This document shows, piece by piece, positions 63,883-64,000 of a stretch of DNA of 64,000 bases (the first letter of the stretch is position 1; each line of letters starts with the position of its first letter). The position numbers and the translations under genes are program-made. Source of the DNA: Lachnospiraceae bacterium (lineage in GTDB: Bacteria > Bacillota > Clostridia > Oscillospirales > Ruminococcaceae); contig JAMPFE010000004.1 in NCBI GenBank assembly GCA_023664705.1, forward strand, positions 62,001 through 126,000, in the 5' to 3' direction. The notes below the pieces were generated by a model. The model did no database searches and was not told where the DNA came from. It saw nothing but the letters and a program-made list of their open reading frames with translations.

Positions 63883-64000
63883 TCACGGCATTCTCCCGAA
63901 TATCACCGCGCCGCCGCTCATTACACACAGCCGCTCGGCATTGCCCGCCGAAAAGTCGTTCCCGAGGTCGAATTCCGACCAATCGTCGGCAGTGATACGT
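63883..64000 (-). CDS. C-terminus of an unidentified protein (gene starts outside window)
   Basis: The minus strand is open from the window edge to TGA at 63883-63885, giving 38 residues: ITADDWSEFDLGNDFSAGNA then ERLCVMSGGAVIFGRMP. Composition is protein-like, and it ends 30 bases before the hairpin repeat. Too short to assign. Confidence 0.55.
   Translation of the reverse strand, partial: RITADDWSEFDLGNDFSAGNAERLCVMSGGAVIFGRMP

Overview
The window looks like chromosome from a Gram-positive anaerobe of the class Clostridia, probably a gut Oscillospirales/Ruminococcaceae-type bacterium. This rests on four things: moderately high GC with strong AGGAGG ribosome binding sites and many TTG/GTG starts; near-consensus SigA promoters with 17-bp spacers; cellobiose epimerase, PPi-type phosphofructokinase, rubredoxin, MsmK and multi-permease sugar ABC genes; and a small SRP RNA beside dnaX together with the rpmH-rnpA-yidD-yidC-jag block. 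A PdaB-type sporulation deacetylase with a SigE-like promoter suggests a spore-forming ancestry.

Layout. 1-3.8 kb: secA, a 43-residue protein and a cellobiose 2-epimerase. 3.9-8.4 kb: rnhA, queH with two tandem copies of its 3' third, then a VWA/metallopeptidase-like protein and its AAA+ ATPase. 8.4-9.05 kb: helically phased short repeats, a hairpin repeat inside a terminator, and a 63-bp tandem array. 9.05-21.2 kb: one large operon with a 987-residue solute-binding protein, two permease pairs, a Cys-rich mini-protein, an NHL/TPR protein, a Yip1-like protein and a DUF5696 protein, but no ATPase. 21.3-23.2 kb: a decayed surface-protein tail, a surface protein and tRNA-Arg(CCU).

23.7-41.7 kb is the most striking part. 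A pdaB-like gene is cut in two. Its 5' part lies at 41.7-42.2 kb and its 3' part at 23.25-23.75 kb, on the same strand and in the order expected of a simple insertion. The 17.9-kb segment between them carries a large serine recombinase. Removing one copy of the segment at a GA dinucleotide restores a 341-codon open frame with all five NodB motifs. Both the restored gene site (attB-like) and the joined element ends (attP-like) are quasi-palindromes centred on that GA. I read this as a skin-like intervening element, with unusual cargo: two hybrid histidine kinases, a response regulator, an ECF sigma/anti-sigma pair, MarR and TetR regulators, PPi-phosphofructokinase, TrkA/TrkH, a CPBP protease and a lipoprotein hydrolase.

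42.3-51.3 kb is housekeeping: a ComFB-like protein, recR, comEC, ybaB, dnaX, SRP RNA, jag, yidC, yidD, rnpA, rpmH. 51.4-56.5 kb is an operon of seven or eight small paralogous membrane proteins linked by ATGA overlaps and ending in a MoxR ATPase; a 257-bp tandem duplication has made a chimeric gene in it. 56.6-57.7 kb is an MsmK-type ATPase that could energise the orphan permeases. 57.7-64 kb: a MITE-like palindrome, DUF4830 and transglutaminase-like proteins, rubredoxin, a PHP phosphatase, hpf, an unknown gene, uridine phosphorylase and a membrane protein.

Recurring themes are tandem partial gene duplications (queH, the permease 3' end, the membrane cluster), a dispersed hairpin repeat found only downstream of genes, and several intergenic arrays of a short motif repeated every 10-11 bp.
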